The notes beneath the pieces were generated by a model. The model worked only from the letters and a program-made list of their open reading frames with translations, had not been told where the DNA came from and searched no databases. Both the position numbers and the translations under genes were made by a program. Shown here in pieces: positions 7,180 to 16,911 of a DNA stretch of 51,104 nucleotides. The stretch comes from Oscillospiraceae bacterium (GTDB lineage: Bacteria; Bacillota; Clostridia; Oscillospirales; Oscillospiraceae), in contig JAFRSI010000072.1 in NCBI GenBank assembly GCA_017427645.1, forward strand, positions 1 through 51,104. Reading direction: 5' to 3'. The number at the start of each line of letters is the position of its first letter. The first letter of the stretch is position 1.

Positions 7180-8349
7180 TCAACCCTCCTTCCTCGTGGA
7201 ATTGGCAATAGCAGCGGCATCATAGTAACGATAGCAGCTGACAAAGTGCGTATCGCTGATTTTGACTTCGCAGGGATACTCGCCGCTGCACGGCGCGACG
7301 CACATCTCACAGCGATCTTTGAAGTAGCAGTAGTTGGGCATGTTGATGGGGTTGGGCACCTTGCCGGGGATGGAATACAGCTTGTCGACCTTTTTGCCGA
7401 CCACGGGCTTGGAGTTCATCAGGCCGATGGTGTAGGGGTGGGCGGGATGATGGAAGATGTCGTCCGCGGTGCCCTTCTCCACGATGCGGCCGGCGTACAT
7501 GACCACCACGTAGTCCGCCATCTCGGCGATGACGCCCAGGTCGTGGGTGATGAACATGATGGAGGAGTTGATCTTATCCTTCAGGTTCCTCAGCAGGTCC
7601 AGGATCTGGGCCTGGATGGTCACGTCCAGAGCGGTGGTGGGCTCGTCGGCGATGATGACGCGGGGGTTGCAGGCCAGGGCCATGGCGATGACCACACGCT
7701 GGCGCATACCGCCGGACAGCTCGTGGGGGAACATCTTGTAGACGCCCTCGCTGTTGGCGATACCCACCATCTCCAGCAGCTCGATGGTACGGGCCTTCAT
7801 CTGGTGCTCGTTCATGCCGCTGCCGTCGTGGAGGGCGATGACCTCCTCGATCTGGGCGCCGATACGGAACACCGGGTTCAGAGCCGTCATGGGCTCCTGG
7901 AAGATCATGGACACCACGTTGCCGCGGATCTTCTGCAGGACCTCGTCCGGGGTCTTGGTGACCTCGTAGGCCTTGTCGCCCAGGTTCAGGCGGATCTCGC
8001 CGGAAGTGACCTGGCCCTGGGGACGCTGCAGCAGCTGCATCAGGGACAGGCTGGTGACGGACTTGCCGCAGCCGGACTCGCCCACGACGCCCACGGTCTT
8101 GCCGATGGGGACCTCGAAGGTCACGCCGTCCACGGCCTTGACGGTGCCGGCGTCGGTGTAGAAATAGGTGTGGAGGTTGTCGAACTCCACGGAGTTCTTG
8201 GGATCGTGCATTTGGGTCAGATACTCGGACTCAGGCACGTTCTTGCGCTTACGCTTCTTTTCAAAGGCCTTGGTGATCTTGCGGTTTTCCCGGGAGATCC
8301 GTCTGGATTCCTTCGCGGAAAGATATCCTTCAGCTTTTTTCTTTGCCAT
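7180..8349 (-). CDS. oppD: Oligopeptide ABC transporter ATP-binding protein OppD
   Basis: A 389-residue ATPase with Walker A GESGCGKS, signature LSGGMRQR, Walker [13 protein letters not shown] and the switch region FITHDLGV. The C-terminal oligopeptide-transporter domain carries the Cys-rich motif [14 protein letters not shown]. About 50 extra N-terminal residues, very rich in Lys and Arg ([11 protein letters not shown]), precede the ABC domain; this is longer than the usual family start. It lies between oppC (13-bp gap) and oppF (2-bp gap), consistent with translation from one operon mRNA. Confidence 0.95.
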   Translation of the reverse strand: MAKKKAEGYLSAKESRRISRENRKITKAFEKKRKRKNVPESEYLTQMHDPKNSVEFDNLHTYFYTDAGTVKAVDGVTFEVPIGKTVGVVGESGCGKSVTSLSLMQLLQRPQGQVTSGEIRLNLGDKAYEVTKTPDEVLQKIRGNVVSMIFQEPMTALNPVFRIGAQIEEVIALHDGSGMNEHQMKARTIELLEMVGIANSEGVYKMFPHELSGGMRQRVVIAMALACNPRVIIADEPTTALDVTIQAQILDLLRNLKDKINSSIMFITHDLGVIAEMADYVVVMYAGRIVEKGTADDIFHHPAHPYTIGLMNSKPVVGKKVDKLYSIPGKVPNPINMPNYCYFKDRCEMCVAPCSGEYPCEVKISDTHFVSCYRYYDAAAIANSTRKEG

Positions 8350-8362
8350 GACTTCTCCCTCC

Positions 8363-9940
8363 TTATCGCTTCATCTTCGGATCGAACGCGTCGCGCAGGC
8401 CGTCGCCCACCAGGTTGAAGGCCAACACGGTGAGCAGCAGCAGCGTACCGGCGGGGATCCAAATAAACCAGTAGCTGGTGAGGACGTTGAAGTTGTTGAC
8501 GTCGTTGATGATGTTGCCCCAGGAAGCGAAGGGGTACTTGACGCCAAGACCCAGGAAGGACAGGGACGCCTCGGTGATGATGGTGCCGCCGACGCCCATG
8601 GTGACGGAAACGATGATCTGGGGGATCACGTTGGGCACCAGGTGCTTGAAGATGCGGCGGGAAACCGAGATGCCTCCGGCCTCGGTGGCGGTCATAAACT
8701 CCTGCTCACGCAGGGACAGGATCTGACCGCGGATCAGGCGGGCCATGCCGGGCCAGCCCAGGAAGCCCAGGATCAGCATCAGGTAGACCATTCGGATCTT
8801 GGGTGCCACCTGCATGGCATCCATCGCGGCGCCCAGGATGATGATGATGGGCATGGACGGGATGCAGTAGAAGATATCCACGATACGCATGATGAGCATG
8901 TCGACCCACTTGCCGAAGTAGCCGGACAGACCACCCATGATGATGCCCAGGAAGGTAGCGATCGCCTCCACGATAAAGCCGATGATCAGAGACACGCGGC
9001 CGCCGTACATCAGGCGGGTCAGCATATCCATGCCGTTTCGGTCGGTGCCCAGCCAGTGGTCCTTGCTGGGGAACGCATAGGTGTCGTATACGCGGGACTC
9101 CGTGCCCTGGCGGATGCTCCACTGCTTGACCGAGGGCTTGTACTCGATGATGTACTCGTGCTCCACGCCGTCCTCGTCGGTAAACAGGAATTTCTCGGCG
9201 CCCTTCTCCAGTTCCTCCACCAGTTCCTCCTGGAATGCGCGGGACAGGAAGATGTCGGGCGAAATGGCGTTGATGATGTAGCGGTTGATGAAGGCGTAAT
9301 CCTCGCCGCCCTTGAGCACGCTGCCGTCCTGGTCGATGGTATAGGCGACGCCGCCGACCCGGAAGCTGGACTCCCCGTTGGTGTAGGCCTTCAGGGCGTT
9401 GTAGACGAATTCGTAACTCAGGTTCTCACCCTTGCGGCTGGAAGAGGCGATATCCTTGTAGGCGATACCGATATCCGTTCCGTCCTCCAGGGTGACCCTG
9501 TAGAAATCCGTACCCTCGTTGTAGACGTTGTAATTGACGCCGGAGTAGGTGAAGTGGGCCACGCCGTCAGTGAAGTTCTCCGCCTTCTTGGCGACCAGCA
9601 CCAGCTGCGCCTGCAGGATGGAGCTGAACTTCTGTCCGTCGGCAGACATGTAGCGGAACTCCTCGTTCTTGGCGGCGCCGGCGAATTCCTTGTTCAGAAT
9701 GTCGGTGCGGTAGAACTGCTCCGACTCTCTGTAGGGGCTGACGATGCCGCCGATGAAGGAGAAGATGAACATGAAGGCCAGGATGCACAGGCCCACCACG
9801 GCGATGCGATTGCGGAAGAAACGCTTGGCGACCATGGCGCCCGGGGACAGGACCTTGACGCGGCGGTCGTCGTTCAGGGAGTACTGCTGCTCCTCGCCGG
9901 AGGCGGCGGTGTTGGTTTTCTTGTCGAGATTGTCACTCAT
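8363..9940 (-). CDS. oppC: Oligopeptide ABC transporter permease OppC (with long extracytoplasmic insert)
   Basis: Inner permease subunit of the importer. A first membrane helix lies at about residues 45-65 (VVGLCILAFMFIFSFIGGIV). It is followed by roughly 200 residues of soluble, beta-rich sequence before the permease core, in which the EAA-type loop region (LVPNVIPQIIVSVTMGVGG) is clear. Total length is 525 residues, against about 300 for classic OppC; the difference is this extracytoplasmic insertion between helices 1 and 2. I chose the ATG at 9938-9940, 7 nt after AAGGGAGGG; a GTG 9 nt upstream touches the ribosome binding site. Confidence 0.93.
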   Translation of the reverse strand: MSDNLDKKTNTAASGEEQQYSLNDDRRVKVLSPGAMVAKRFFRNRIAVVGLCILAFMFIFSFIGGIVSPYRESEQFYRTDILNKEFAGAAKNEEFRYMSADGQKFSSILQAQLVLVAKKAENFTDGVAHFTYSGVNYNVYNEGTDFYRVTLEDGTDIGIAYKDIASSSRKGENLSYEFVYNALKAYTNGESSFRVGGVAYTIDQDGSVLKGGEDYAFINRYIINAISPDIFLSRAFQEELVEELEKGAEKFLFTDEDGVEHEYIIEYKPSVKQWSIRQGTESRVYDTYAFPSKDHWLGTDRNGMDMLTRLMYGGRVSLIIGFIVEAIATFLGIIMGGLSGYFGKWVDMLIMRIVDIFYCIPSMPIIIILGAAMDAMQVAPKIRMVYLMLILGFLGWPGMARLIRGQILSLREQEFMTATEAGGISVSRRIFKHLVPNVIPQIIVSVTMGVGGTIITEASLSFLGLGVKYPFASWGNIINDVNNFNVLTSYWFIWIPAGTLLLLTVLAFNLVGDGLRDAFDPKMKR

Positions 9941-9958
9941 TTCCGTCACCCTCCCTTC

Positions 9959-10945
9959 TTAAGCGATACGTACCCGCGGGTCGACCACGGCGTACAGAAT
10001 ATCGGCGATCAGGTTGCCCAGCAGCGTCAGGATCGCCATGAAAGCCAGGTAGAACATGGAGAACGGGATGTCTCCGGCGATCATGCACTGGTAGGACGTG
10101 TAGCCGATACCGTTGATCTTGAACATGGTCTCCGTGAACAGGGCGCCGGAGAACAGGCTGGGAAGAGAGCCGCCCACGATGGTGACCAGGGGGATCAGGG
10201 TGTTGCGGAAGGCGTGATAGTAAATGACCTTGTGCTCGCTGACGCCCTTGGCACGCGCGGTGCGGATATAGTCTGCGTTCAGAACCTCCAGCATGTTGGT
10301 ACGGGTGTAACGCATCAGACCGCCGATGCTGATGATGACCAGCGTGACGATGGGCAGCACCAGGTGGTGGCAGATGTCCAGGAACTGATGGAAGGAATCC
10401 AACTGCAGATGGTTGCGGCCGATGAGGCCAAAGGGATCGAACCAGCCCAGCTTGACGGAGAACACCAGCTGCAGCAGGGCGATGAAGAAGAAGGTCGGCA
10501 GCGAGATAAAGGCCAACGCCAGTATGGATATGGTGTAGTCTGTTTTGGAATACTGCTTGGTAGCGGCGATGATGCCCAGAGGAATGGCGATGATCAGCTC
10601 GAAGAACATGGTGATCAGACCCATCCAGAAGCTGATCCAGATGACCTCGTTGAACTTGTCGATGACAGGCACGGCATAGTTCCAGCTCTCGCCGAACTGG
10701 CCGGTAAAGAACTGGCCAAGCCAGGAAATGTAGCCGGCGAAGATGCCCTTGTCCAGGCCGTACATGGCGTTGAGCTGATCCAGCCACTCCTGATAGCTCT
10801 TGGAGCCGGGCAGCTGCGATTTTGCTCGCGCAATGTTCTCAACGTAGGAGCTGGGGAGACAGCGCAGCAATGCGTAGACGATGAGCATCACGAAGAAGAA
10901 GATGACCACCGCCAGCAGCAGACGCTTGATGATGTATTTACCCAC
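9959..10945 (-). CDS. oppB: Oligopeptide ABC transporter permease OppB
   Basis: This 328-residue permease has the N-terminal helix of the OppB/DppB type (MGKYIIKRLLLAVVIFFFVM), a short periplasmic-side loop and five further hydrophobic helices. The conserved cytoplasmic EAA-type loop RAKGVSEHKVIYYHAFRNT is present. It forms the channel with OppC. Translation starts at GTG (10943-10945), 7 nt after GGAGGG. It is separated from oppA by 249 bp that hold two strong stem-loops. Confidence 0.95.
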   Translation of the reverse strand: MGKYIIKRLLLAVVIFFFVMLIVYALLRCLPSSYVENIARAKSQLPGSKSYQEWLDQLNAMYGLDKGIFAGYISWLGQFFTGQFGESWNYAVPVIDKFNEVIWISFWMGLITMFFELIIAIPLGIIAATKQYSKTDYTISILALAFISLPTFFFIALLQLVFSVKLGWFDPFGLIGRNHLQLDSFHQFLDICHHLVLPIVTLVIISIGGLMRYTRTNMLEVLNADYIRTARAKGVSEHKVIYYHAFRNTLIPLVTIVGGSLPSLFSGALFTETMFKINGIGYTSYQCMIAGDIPFSMFYLAFMAILTLLGNLIADILYAVVDPRVRIA

Positions 10946-11074
10946 AGAAGAACCCTCCGTTCTCTATGTTTTCAACGTACTGAAATGCGTACGGCGCGTG
11001 ATCGACATGAAGTCAATCCCACTGCCGCAGGATGAAAACGCGTTAACACGATAATGCAGTGATTTCTCCCTACT

Positions 11075-11156
11075 GCCGCATATCGAGAGACAGCCCTACA
11101 CGCTGTCCCTCGATATGCGGCGGTTGGAGTGCCCTGCGGCCCGAAGGCCGCAGGGC
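11075..11156 (-). other. Two stem-loops between oppA and oppB
   Basis: Read on the minus strand, the first hairpin (11131-11156) is GCCCTGCGGCC, a TTCG loop and the complement. The second (11075-11121) has about 19 paired bases (GCCGCATATCGAG start) with one mismatch. Neither is followed by a T-tract. Such intercistronic structures commonly stabilise the binding-protein mRNA or attenuate read-through, so that OppA is made in excess over the membrane subunits. That role is inferred from position. Confidence 0.7.
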
Positions 11157-11194
11157 ATTCAATTGCTTTAAGCTAATCTGCTTGATTCAGATGC

Positions 11195-13552
11195 TTACTT
11201 CATCTCCAGGTTCTGGATCTCGGCCATCCAACCATAGAAGGTGGTGATGTCGGGAGTCACAGTGTCGAGGTTGACACGCTCGGTGGAGAAGATGATAGCG
11301 TTCTGACGCTGATAGGTGGGAACCTCGCAGCCCCAGTCGATAACGATGTCGAGGCAGGCCTTGTAGATAGCCTTACGATAAGCCTGGTCAGTGGAGGCCT
11401 TGGCAGCCTTGATCTGGTTATCGAGCTCGGCATCGGCGATGCAGTACATGTAGTTGGAGTTGCCCTGGTTGGGACCGCCCATGGGATCCTTCTTGTCGAC
11501 GTTGCCAGTGGGGCCGTTGGCGACATCGGAGAAGTAGATCTGGGTCATGTCGGGATCGACGGTGGCGCCCCAAGCGGCGGCCCACATCTCAACCTGTCTG
11601 GTGTCCAGATTGTTCCACAGATCGGAGCTGTTGGTCAGGTCCTTGATGTTCAGCTTCATGCCGATGGTCTCAAGGGCATTGGCGGACTCGGTCAGGATGG
11701 CGAAAGCGGGGTGATCGCCGGTACCGTCAGCGGGGATCCAGAAGGTGTACTCCAGCTTGGCGCCCTCGGGAGCAGCCGTCAGCTTGCCGTTCTCGACGGT
11801 GTAGCCGGCCTTCTCGAAGAAGCCCAGAGCGCCCTTCAGAGCGGCCTCGTACTTGGCGTTGGCGTCCATATCGGAGGTGTACAGAGGATTGCCGTCAACG
11901 TCGACGGAGAAGGCAACCTCGTAGCCATCGTCAGCGGGACGAGGAGCAGCCCAGGAGGTGTTGGAAATCGGGTAGTTGATGACGCTGGCGCGATCGCCGT
12001 AGTAGGAGTCGATAGCGGTGTCACGATACACGGAGAAGATGGTGGCGAAGGCGTGACGCAGAGCCTTGGAGGCGTCGGAGCCGGGCTCGCCGCCCACGCT
12101 GACGTTGATGGCGTTCTGGCCGATGTAGCCGTAACCCAGGTTATCAACGGTGTTGGTGGTGATCTTGTCGCCGGTGACCTCGCCGTTGCTGTTGTTCTTC
12201 TTGATGGAGTCAACAGTGTCGGTGGAGAAGGAAGGATCGGTGATATCGATGGTGCCGGTGACAACGCCGTTCAGCTTCTGGTCATCGGAGTTGGTCTCCA
12301 CGAAGTTCACGTACTTGGTCTTGGGGCAGCCCAGGAAGTAGTTCTCGTTGGCCTCGTAGTTGATAACGCCCTTATCGAACTTGATGAACTTGTAGGGGCC
12401 GGCGCCCATGGGGGTAGCGGTCTTGTCGCGGACGCTGGTCAGATCGCCCTTGGGGAAGCCGAACTTATTGTTGTCATAGTCGTACAGGGACTTGTCGCCA
12501 TAGTAGTGCATGGGGGTGATGGTCACGCCCAGCTGATAGATAGCGGTGGCGTCGACCTCGGTCAGAACGACGCGCAGATTATAGTCGTCGATCTTCTGGA
12601 TGCCCTCGATGTTGGGAGCGGAGTCGCCGGTCTGGATACCCTTGCCGGTGTAGTCGCCCAGGGTCGGGAAGTAATCGGAGGGGGTCATGCTGGCCTTCTC
12701 GGTGTCCATAGCGGTCAGAGGATCGTCGTCGTAAGCTTCCTTGATGGCGGCGGCAAAGTCCTCAACCGTGGCGCCCTCAGCCAGCTCGAAGCCCCACAGG
12801 CCGGCGGAGGAAGCGACGTCAACGGCGCCGTAGTCGGCGTAGTTGGCCATGCAGTAGTCAGTGATGTCCTGAGCCAGAGCCACATAGGCCTCATCGGCGG
12901 CAGCCCAGAAGGCATTCTGCTCTTCCTCGGTGAAGTAGGTGAAGTCGGCGTTGTCGCGGCCGGCCTTGACGATCAGGTTGTACAGAGTGTCAACGCCGCT
13001 GCGGTACTCCTGCATGCCCAGGATGGGCTGGTTGAAGAACACGCTGGAGCCATCGTAGGTGGGGTCGGACAGGACGTACATGGAGAAGATGACGTCGTCG
13101 ATGGTAACGGGCTCGCCATCGGAGAACTTGATGTCATCGCGCAGCTTGAAATCATAGAACACGGTGCCATCTTCATTCTCGTTGATGGTCAGGTCGGCCG
13201 GGCCATAATAGGTATAGTCCGTGCCATTGTAGTTGACGGTCTCGCCCTCGATGCCCTTCAGGATGATGGCGCCGGTACGGTCGCTGGTCAGCAGGCCGAT
13301 CTGGGTCATGGACATAGCATCCTGGTCATAGGCAGTCTCGGAGAAGAAGGGGGAGAACTTGCTGTTGAAGGGGCTGTAGCCCACCTGCAGCGTCTTGTCC
13401 TCCTTAACGGGCTCGGTGTTCTCGTTATTGTCCTGGTTCTCGGTGTTGGTGTTGGCCGGCGGAGTGGTGTTGTTATTGCTGTTACCACCGCAGGCAACCA
13501 GAGCCAGAGCCATGACGAGAGCAAGGATCAGTGCAAGGATCTTTTTCATCAT
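11195..13552 (-). CDS. oppA: Oligopeptide ABC transporter substrate-binding lipoprotein OppA
   Basis: A solute-binding protein family 5 lipoprotein of 785 residues. The signal peptide ends in a lipobox (ALVAC, Cys at about 21), followed by an Asn/Thr/Glu-rich linker that tethers it to the membrane. The family 5 core includes the DIKFSDGEPVTIDDVIFSM segment. It captures peptides outside the cell for OppBCDF. At 785 residues it is clearly longer than typical OppA (about 520-600), with extra sequence in the N-terminal half. AAGGAGG precedes two adjacent ATG codons; the second has the better spacing. It is the first gene of the operon. Confidence 0.95.
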   Translation of the reverse strand: MMKKILALILALVMALALVACGGNSNNNTTPPANTNTENQDNNENTEPVKEDKTLQVGYSPFNSKFSPFFSETAYDQDAMSMTQIGLLTSDRTGAIILKGIEGETVNYNGTDYTYYGPADLTINENEDGTVFYDFKLRDDIKFSDGEPVTIDDVIFSMYVLSDPTYDGSSVFFNQPILGMQEYRSGVDTLYNLIVKAGRDNADFTYFTEEEQNAFWAAADEAYVALAQDITDYCMANYADYGAVDVASSAGLWGFELAEGATVEDFAAAIKEAYDDDPLTAMDTEKASMTPSDYFPTLGDYTGKGIQTGDSAPNIEGIQKIDDYNLRVVLTEVDATAIYQLGVTITPMHYYGDKSLYDYDNNKFGFPKGDLTSVRDKTATPMGAGPYKFIKFDKGVINYEANENYFLGCPKTKYVNFVETNSDDQKLNGVVTGTIDITDPSFSTDTVDSIKKNNSNGEVTGDKITTNTVDNLGYGYIGQNAINVSVGGEPGSDASKALRHAFATIFSVYRDTAIDSYYGDRASVINYPISNTSWAAPRPADDGYEVAFSVDVDGNPLYTSDMDANAKYEAALKGALGFFEKAGYTVENGKLTAAPEGAKLEYTFWIPADGTGDHPAFAILTESANALETIGMKLNIKDLTNSSDLWNNLDTRQVEMWAAAWGATVDPDMTQIYFSDVANGPTGNVDKKDPMGGPNQGNSNYMYCIADAELDNQIKAAKASTDQAYRKAIYKACLDIVIDWGCEVPTYQRQNAIIFSTERVNLDTVTPDITTFYGWMAEIQNLEMK

Positions 13553-13633
13553 AGTTCCTCCTTATAGATTTTTTGGGATGAAATATTGAATAACGGACCT
13601 TGCTATCCGTAATTCACGGTGAGATCGGGGACG

Positions 13634-14203
13634 TTACGCCTTCCCCGCAGGCGGAAGCTCCTCTCCCCCGCTCCACTTCACGGTGCGGAGAAAGCGGATC
13701 TCGAACAGGGCCGCCGCAATGGTCAGCAGATGCAGGACGATCACCAGCAGCGACAGGAAGACCTTGCCGCCGAAGCCCTTGACAGCCAGATAGATCACGT
13801 TGCCCACTACGCCGACGGCGGCGAACACGGCGGTCATCTCAAGCCACCAGGGGAGCTTTTTGGCGGAGGCCTCCCACACGTAGGAGCGCAGATCCGGCCC
13901 GTTGCAGAGGAGCCGGACGGCGGCCCAGACGGTGAGCAGCACGCCCACAGCCTCCAGGATCAGCGGAAGCACCACGTAGGACTTGTTCATGCCCGTCATG
14001 GACGGAGCCGGCAGGCAGAACACAATAAGGGCACAGGCTGTGACGGCGCCGGTCAGGACGCCCGTGCGCCTTGCGGCGCCGCGCCACGGCATCTCCCCGG
14101 CGTACCGGATCATCTGCCCGGTATAGACGGTGTTGCCCGTAACGTCCGTGTAAAAATCATTCAGATAGGCCCGGCGGCCCTTGCGCTTTTTCTTCTCGGC
14201 CAC
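13634..14203 (-). CDS. Hypothetical membrane protein, four predicted helices
   Basis: A 189-residue protein with a basic N-terminus (MAEKKKRKGRRAYLNDFYTD) and about four hydrophobic helices near residues 48-65, 77-96, 118-138 and 146-168. Family not recognised. It starts at GTG (14201-14203) 4 nt past the stop of the oligoendopeptidase gene, so the two are almost certainly co-transcribed. The highly basic start favours a cytoplasmic N-terminus. No catalytic motif is seen. Confidence 0.8.
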   Translation of the reverse strand: MAEKKKRKGRRAYLNDFYTDVTGNTVYTGQMIRYAGEMPWRGAARRTGVLTGAVTACALIVFCLPAPSMTGMNKSYVVLPLILEAVGVLLTVWAAVRLLCNGPDLRSYVWEASAKKLPWWLEMTAVFAAVGVVGNVIYLAVKGFGGKVFLSLLVIVLHLLTIAAALFEIRFLRTVKWSGGEELPPAGKA

Positions 14204-14207
14204 GGCG

Positions 14208-15911
14208 TTATTCGATGCCGGTCAGGTCGAAGTCGGCCAGCCATTTGCGGGCCGCGGCGCAGACGCCCCGCAGGCAGTTCTCGTCGAAGGGCGTCTCCAG
14301 ATCGGCGTTCTTCAGCAGATCGGTGAAGGTGCGGCTGCCGCCCTGGCGGGTATAGGCCATGTAGTGCTTCCAGGCGTCGTCCCTGTCCCTCTGGATCATG
14401 GCCCAGAACTCCAGGGCCACGGTCTGAGCCAGGCAGTAGTCGATATAGTAGAAGGGGCTGGAATAGATGTGGTGCTGACGCTGCCAGCCCTCGCCCTCGC
14501 TGTAGAAGGGGATGTCGCCGTCCAGCTTCATCCAGGGCATGTAGATCCCCAGCAGGCGCTTCCACTCGGCGTGGCGCTGGGCGGGGGTCAGCTCGGGGTG
14601 CTCGTAAACGATGTGCTGGAAGTGGTCCACCATGGTGCCGTAGGGGATGAAGGTAACGCTGCCGGCCAGGTGGCTGTAGAGGAACTTGCGCTCGTCCGGG
14701 CCGAAGAAGCCGGCGGCGTTCATCCAACCGAAGAACTCCATGCTCATGGAGTGGACCTCACAGGCCTCCATGCTGGGCCAGGCATAGTCCAGCGGGATGC
14801 GCTTGCGGTTCATCCAGTAGGCAAAGGCGTGGCCGGCCTCGTGGGTCACCACCTCCACGTCGCCCTGGGTGCCGTTGAAGTTGGCAAAGATGAAAGGCAC
14901 CTCATAGGTGGGCAGACCGGTGCAGTAACCGCCGGACTGCTTGCCCTCTGTGGACAGGACGTCCAGCAGATTGCCCTCCAGCATGGTGCGGAAGAACTCG
15001 CTGGTCTCGGGAGAAAGGGCGTCATAGAACTTCTTGCCCTGGGCCAGGATGTCGTCCGGTGTTCCCACCGGGCGGGGATTGCCGCTGCGGAAGCTCAGCG
15101 CCGCGTCGGCAAAGCTCAGGGGATATTCCTTGCCCAGGCGCCTGGCCTGCTCCCTGTAGACGTCCTCTGCCACGGGCACCAGATACTTCTGCACGGCGGC
15201 GCGGAATTTCTCCACGTCCTCCTTGGTGTAGCAGTTGCGGCCCATGCGGTAATAGCCCAGCGTGGTGTAGCCCTCATAACCCAGCTTTCTGCCCATCTGA
15301 TCGCGCAGATGGACCAGCTCATCGTAGATGGCGTCCAGCCGGGTCTGGTTGTCCTTGTACCACTGACCCTCGGCCTTCCAGGCCGCCAGACGGCGTCCGT
15401 CGTCGCTGTCGGTCTTGTGAGGGGTCAGCTGGGACAGGGTATAGATCTGTCCCTCGAAGGGGATCTGTGCGGAGGCCAGCAGCTTCTCGTACTCCTGGGT
15501 CAGCTCGTTCTCCTTCTGCAGCTCCGGGATGATCTCCGGGGAGAAGGCCTTGAGCTCGATCTCCGCATTGACGAACATCAGATCGCCGAACTCAGCGGCA
15601 AAATCGGCGCGGAAGGGGCTCTCCAGCAGGGCCATGGTCCAGGCCTGGGCGTACTCCTGCAGCTCGGGGCCAAAGGTGTTCCAGAACTTCTCCTCTCCGT
15701 CATAGAACTCGTCTCGCGTATCGATGGAGTGGCGGATGCTGGCCAGGGTCATCATGGTCATGACGGCCTTCTGGGCCTCTTCCTTCTCCATAAACACGGC
15801 GCGGGCCTCGGCATAGCTGCCGGCAGCGCGCAGACGCTCCGTCAATCCCGCCAGCTGCGCCTTGACGGCGTCGGCGTCGGGACGGGTATAGGTCATCTCT
15901 GAAAACTTCAT
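14208..15911 (-). CDS. pepF: M3 family oligoendopeptidase F-type
   Basis: A cytosolic zinc metallopeptidase of 567 residues that cleaves short peptides. The catalytic motif HEAGH (in VTHEAGHAFAYWM) provides the two zinc-binding His residues and the general-base Glu, and the downstream third ligand region EVHSMSMEFFGW fits the M3 family. The start is the ATG at 15909-15911, 6 nt after AAGGAGA; the frame is open further upstream but that part does not look coding. Its role fits the nearby peptide importer and peptidases: peptides imported by Opp would be degraded by such enzymes. The gene is transcribed from its own promoter. Confidence 0.93.
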   Translation of the reverse strand: MKFSEMTYTRPDADAVKAQLAGLTERLRAAGSYAEARAVFMEKEEAQKAVMTMMTLASIRHSIDTRDEFYDGEEKFWNTFGPELQEYAQAWTMALLESPFRADFAAEFGDLMFVNAEIELKAFSPEIIPELQKENELTQEYEKLLASAQIPFEGQIYTLSQLTPHKTDSDDGRRLAAWKAEGQWYKDNQTRLDAIYDELVHLRDQMGRKLGYEGYTTLGYYRMGRNCYTKEDVEKFRAAVQKYLVPVAEDVYREQARRLGKEYPLSFADAALSFRSGNPRPVGTPDDILAQGKKFYDALSPETSEFFRTMLEGNLLDVLSTEGKQSGGYCTGLPTYEVPFIFANFNGTQGDVEVVTHEAGHAFAYWMNRKRIPLDYAWPSMEACEVHSMSMEFFGWMNAAGFFGPDERKFLYSHLAGSVTFIPYGTMVDHFQHIVYEHPELTPAQRHAEWKRLLGIYMPWMKLDGDIPFYSEGEGWQRQHHIYSSPFYYIDYCLAQTVALEFWAMIQRDRDDAWKHYMAYTRQGGSRTFTDLLKNADLETPFDENCLRGVCAAARKWLADFDLTGIE

Positions 15912-16029
15912 ACGGCTCTCCTTCTGGGCAAAAAGCAGGATGTCTTTGTCATAAGCACAATACACCCGCTATCTGTCTTTATAGCGTGGACGTTATGCAT
16001 ATCTTCCAAATTCGACTCTCTCTAATTAG

Positions 16030-16058
16030 CAAATATATCACACAATTACCATTTCCGC
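16030..16058 (-). promoter_or_regulatory. Probable promoter of pepF
   Basis: TTGCGG at 16053-16058, 17-nt spacer, TATATT at 16030-16035 on the minus strand. It would give a leader of about 110 nt. The surrounding AT-rich 280-bp gap (15912-16191) contains no gene that I can support. Confidence 0.5.
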
Positions 16059-16191
16059 AATGGGTTTGTAAAATTTTATGGATTATCCTAAATTTCTTTG
16101 TGGTGCTCCGGTATTCGTACAGCGTTCCCACAAGGGACAAACGAAAAAGCGATACAAGCACTGTGCTTTCGTCAACTAAAGCAGCAGGCGC

Positions 16192-16911
16192 CTATCCCAC
16201 GATCCGGCGGATCTGACCGGGCGCGGCCGTCGGCCAAAGCCGGGCCAGATGGGCGGCGATGCGGCGGCGGGAATCCTCAGGAGCTTCGCCGTAGGCGGCG
16301 GTCACAGCCTCCCCCCAGCGGGCCTCGGGCGTGGTATAGACCGCCACGGGCCAGCCGTAAGGCAGGCCCTGCCGGTTCACACGGCAGCGAAAGTCCCGGA
16401 TCACCAGATAGGTCTGCATCTGCAGCGCGGTGACGGCTCCCTCGAAGTTCTTCTCCCCGCCGGGACCGAAGCCCGCCATCTGACGGACCTGCCAGGAAAA
16501 CAGCTCCTCCCCTCCCCGGAACAGCTCCATGATCTTCCCGGCCCGGAAGGACGCCTTGCCGTCGTCCCACAGGGCGTCGAAGTCGTAGCCGTCCCGGCGG
16601 ACGTTGGCCAGATACGGCAGCCAGGACAGGGACACAAAGCCTGCCTTCCCGCCGAAGAACTTGCCGTAGGCCACGGCGCCGCTGTCGGCCAGGATCTGCC
16701 GCCACTGCCACGGATCCACTGCCGGATCGTCGGACCACCAGTGGCGCGCCGCCGTGTGCTCCTCCACCGAGAATCCAGGCACCTCCCCGGCAAACAGGGG
16801 CAGGAAACCCACCTGCTCCACGTAATCCGCCAGCTCCTGCGCCGTCCGCAGTCGCCCGGAGTCGTTCTCCGCCAGGCCGCGCATGACCCACTCCCCGTGC
16901 TCGTTGCCCAT
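16192..16911 (-). CDS. Uncharacterised protein, possibly AlkZ/YcaQ-related
   Basis: The 239-residue product is rich in Trp and aromatic residues (HWWSDDPAVDPWQWRQIL, LSWLPYLANVRRDGYDFDALW) and has no signal peptide or membrane helix. The layout resembles proteins annotated as AlkZ-related (winged-helix DNA glycosylase relatives) in Clostridia; I make this link from recollection of the motif pattern and hold it weakly. It overlaps the msrA stop codon by one base (TAATG), so translation is coupled to msrA. An inhibitory or repair role alongside methionine sulfoxide repair is speculative. Confidence 0.65.
   Translation of the reverse strand: MGNEHGEWVMRGLAENDSGRLRTAQELADYVEQVGFLPLFAGEVPGFSVEEHTAARHWWSDDPAVDPWQWRQILADSGAVAYGKFFGGKAGFVSLSWLPYLANVRRDGYDFDALWDDGKASFRAGKIMELFRGGEELFSWQVRQMAGFGPGGEKNFEGAVTALQMQTYLVIRDFRCRVNRQGLPYGWPVAVYTTPEARWGEAVTAAYGEAPEDSRRRIAAHLARLWPTAAPGQIRRIVG

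Noticed and set aside
8168..11035. Very long plus-strand frame opposite oppB/oppC/oppD
   Set aside because: Composition is that of a mirror frame of GC-rich coding DNA; the opposite strand encodes clear conserved transporter proteins with ribosome binding sites.
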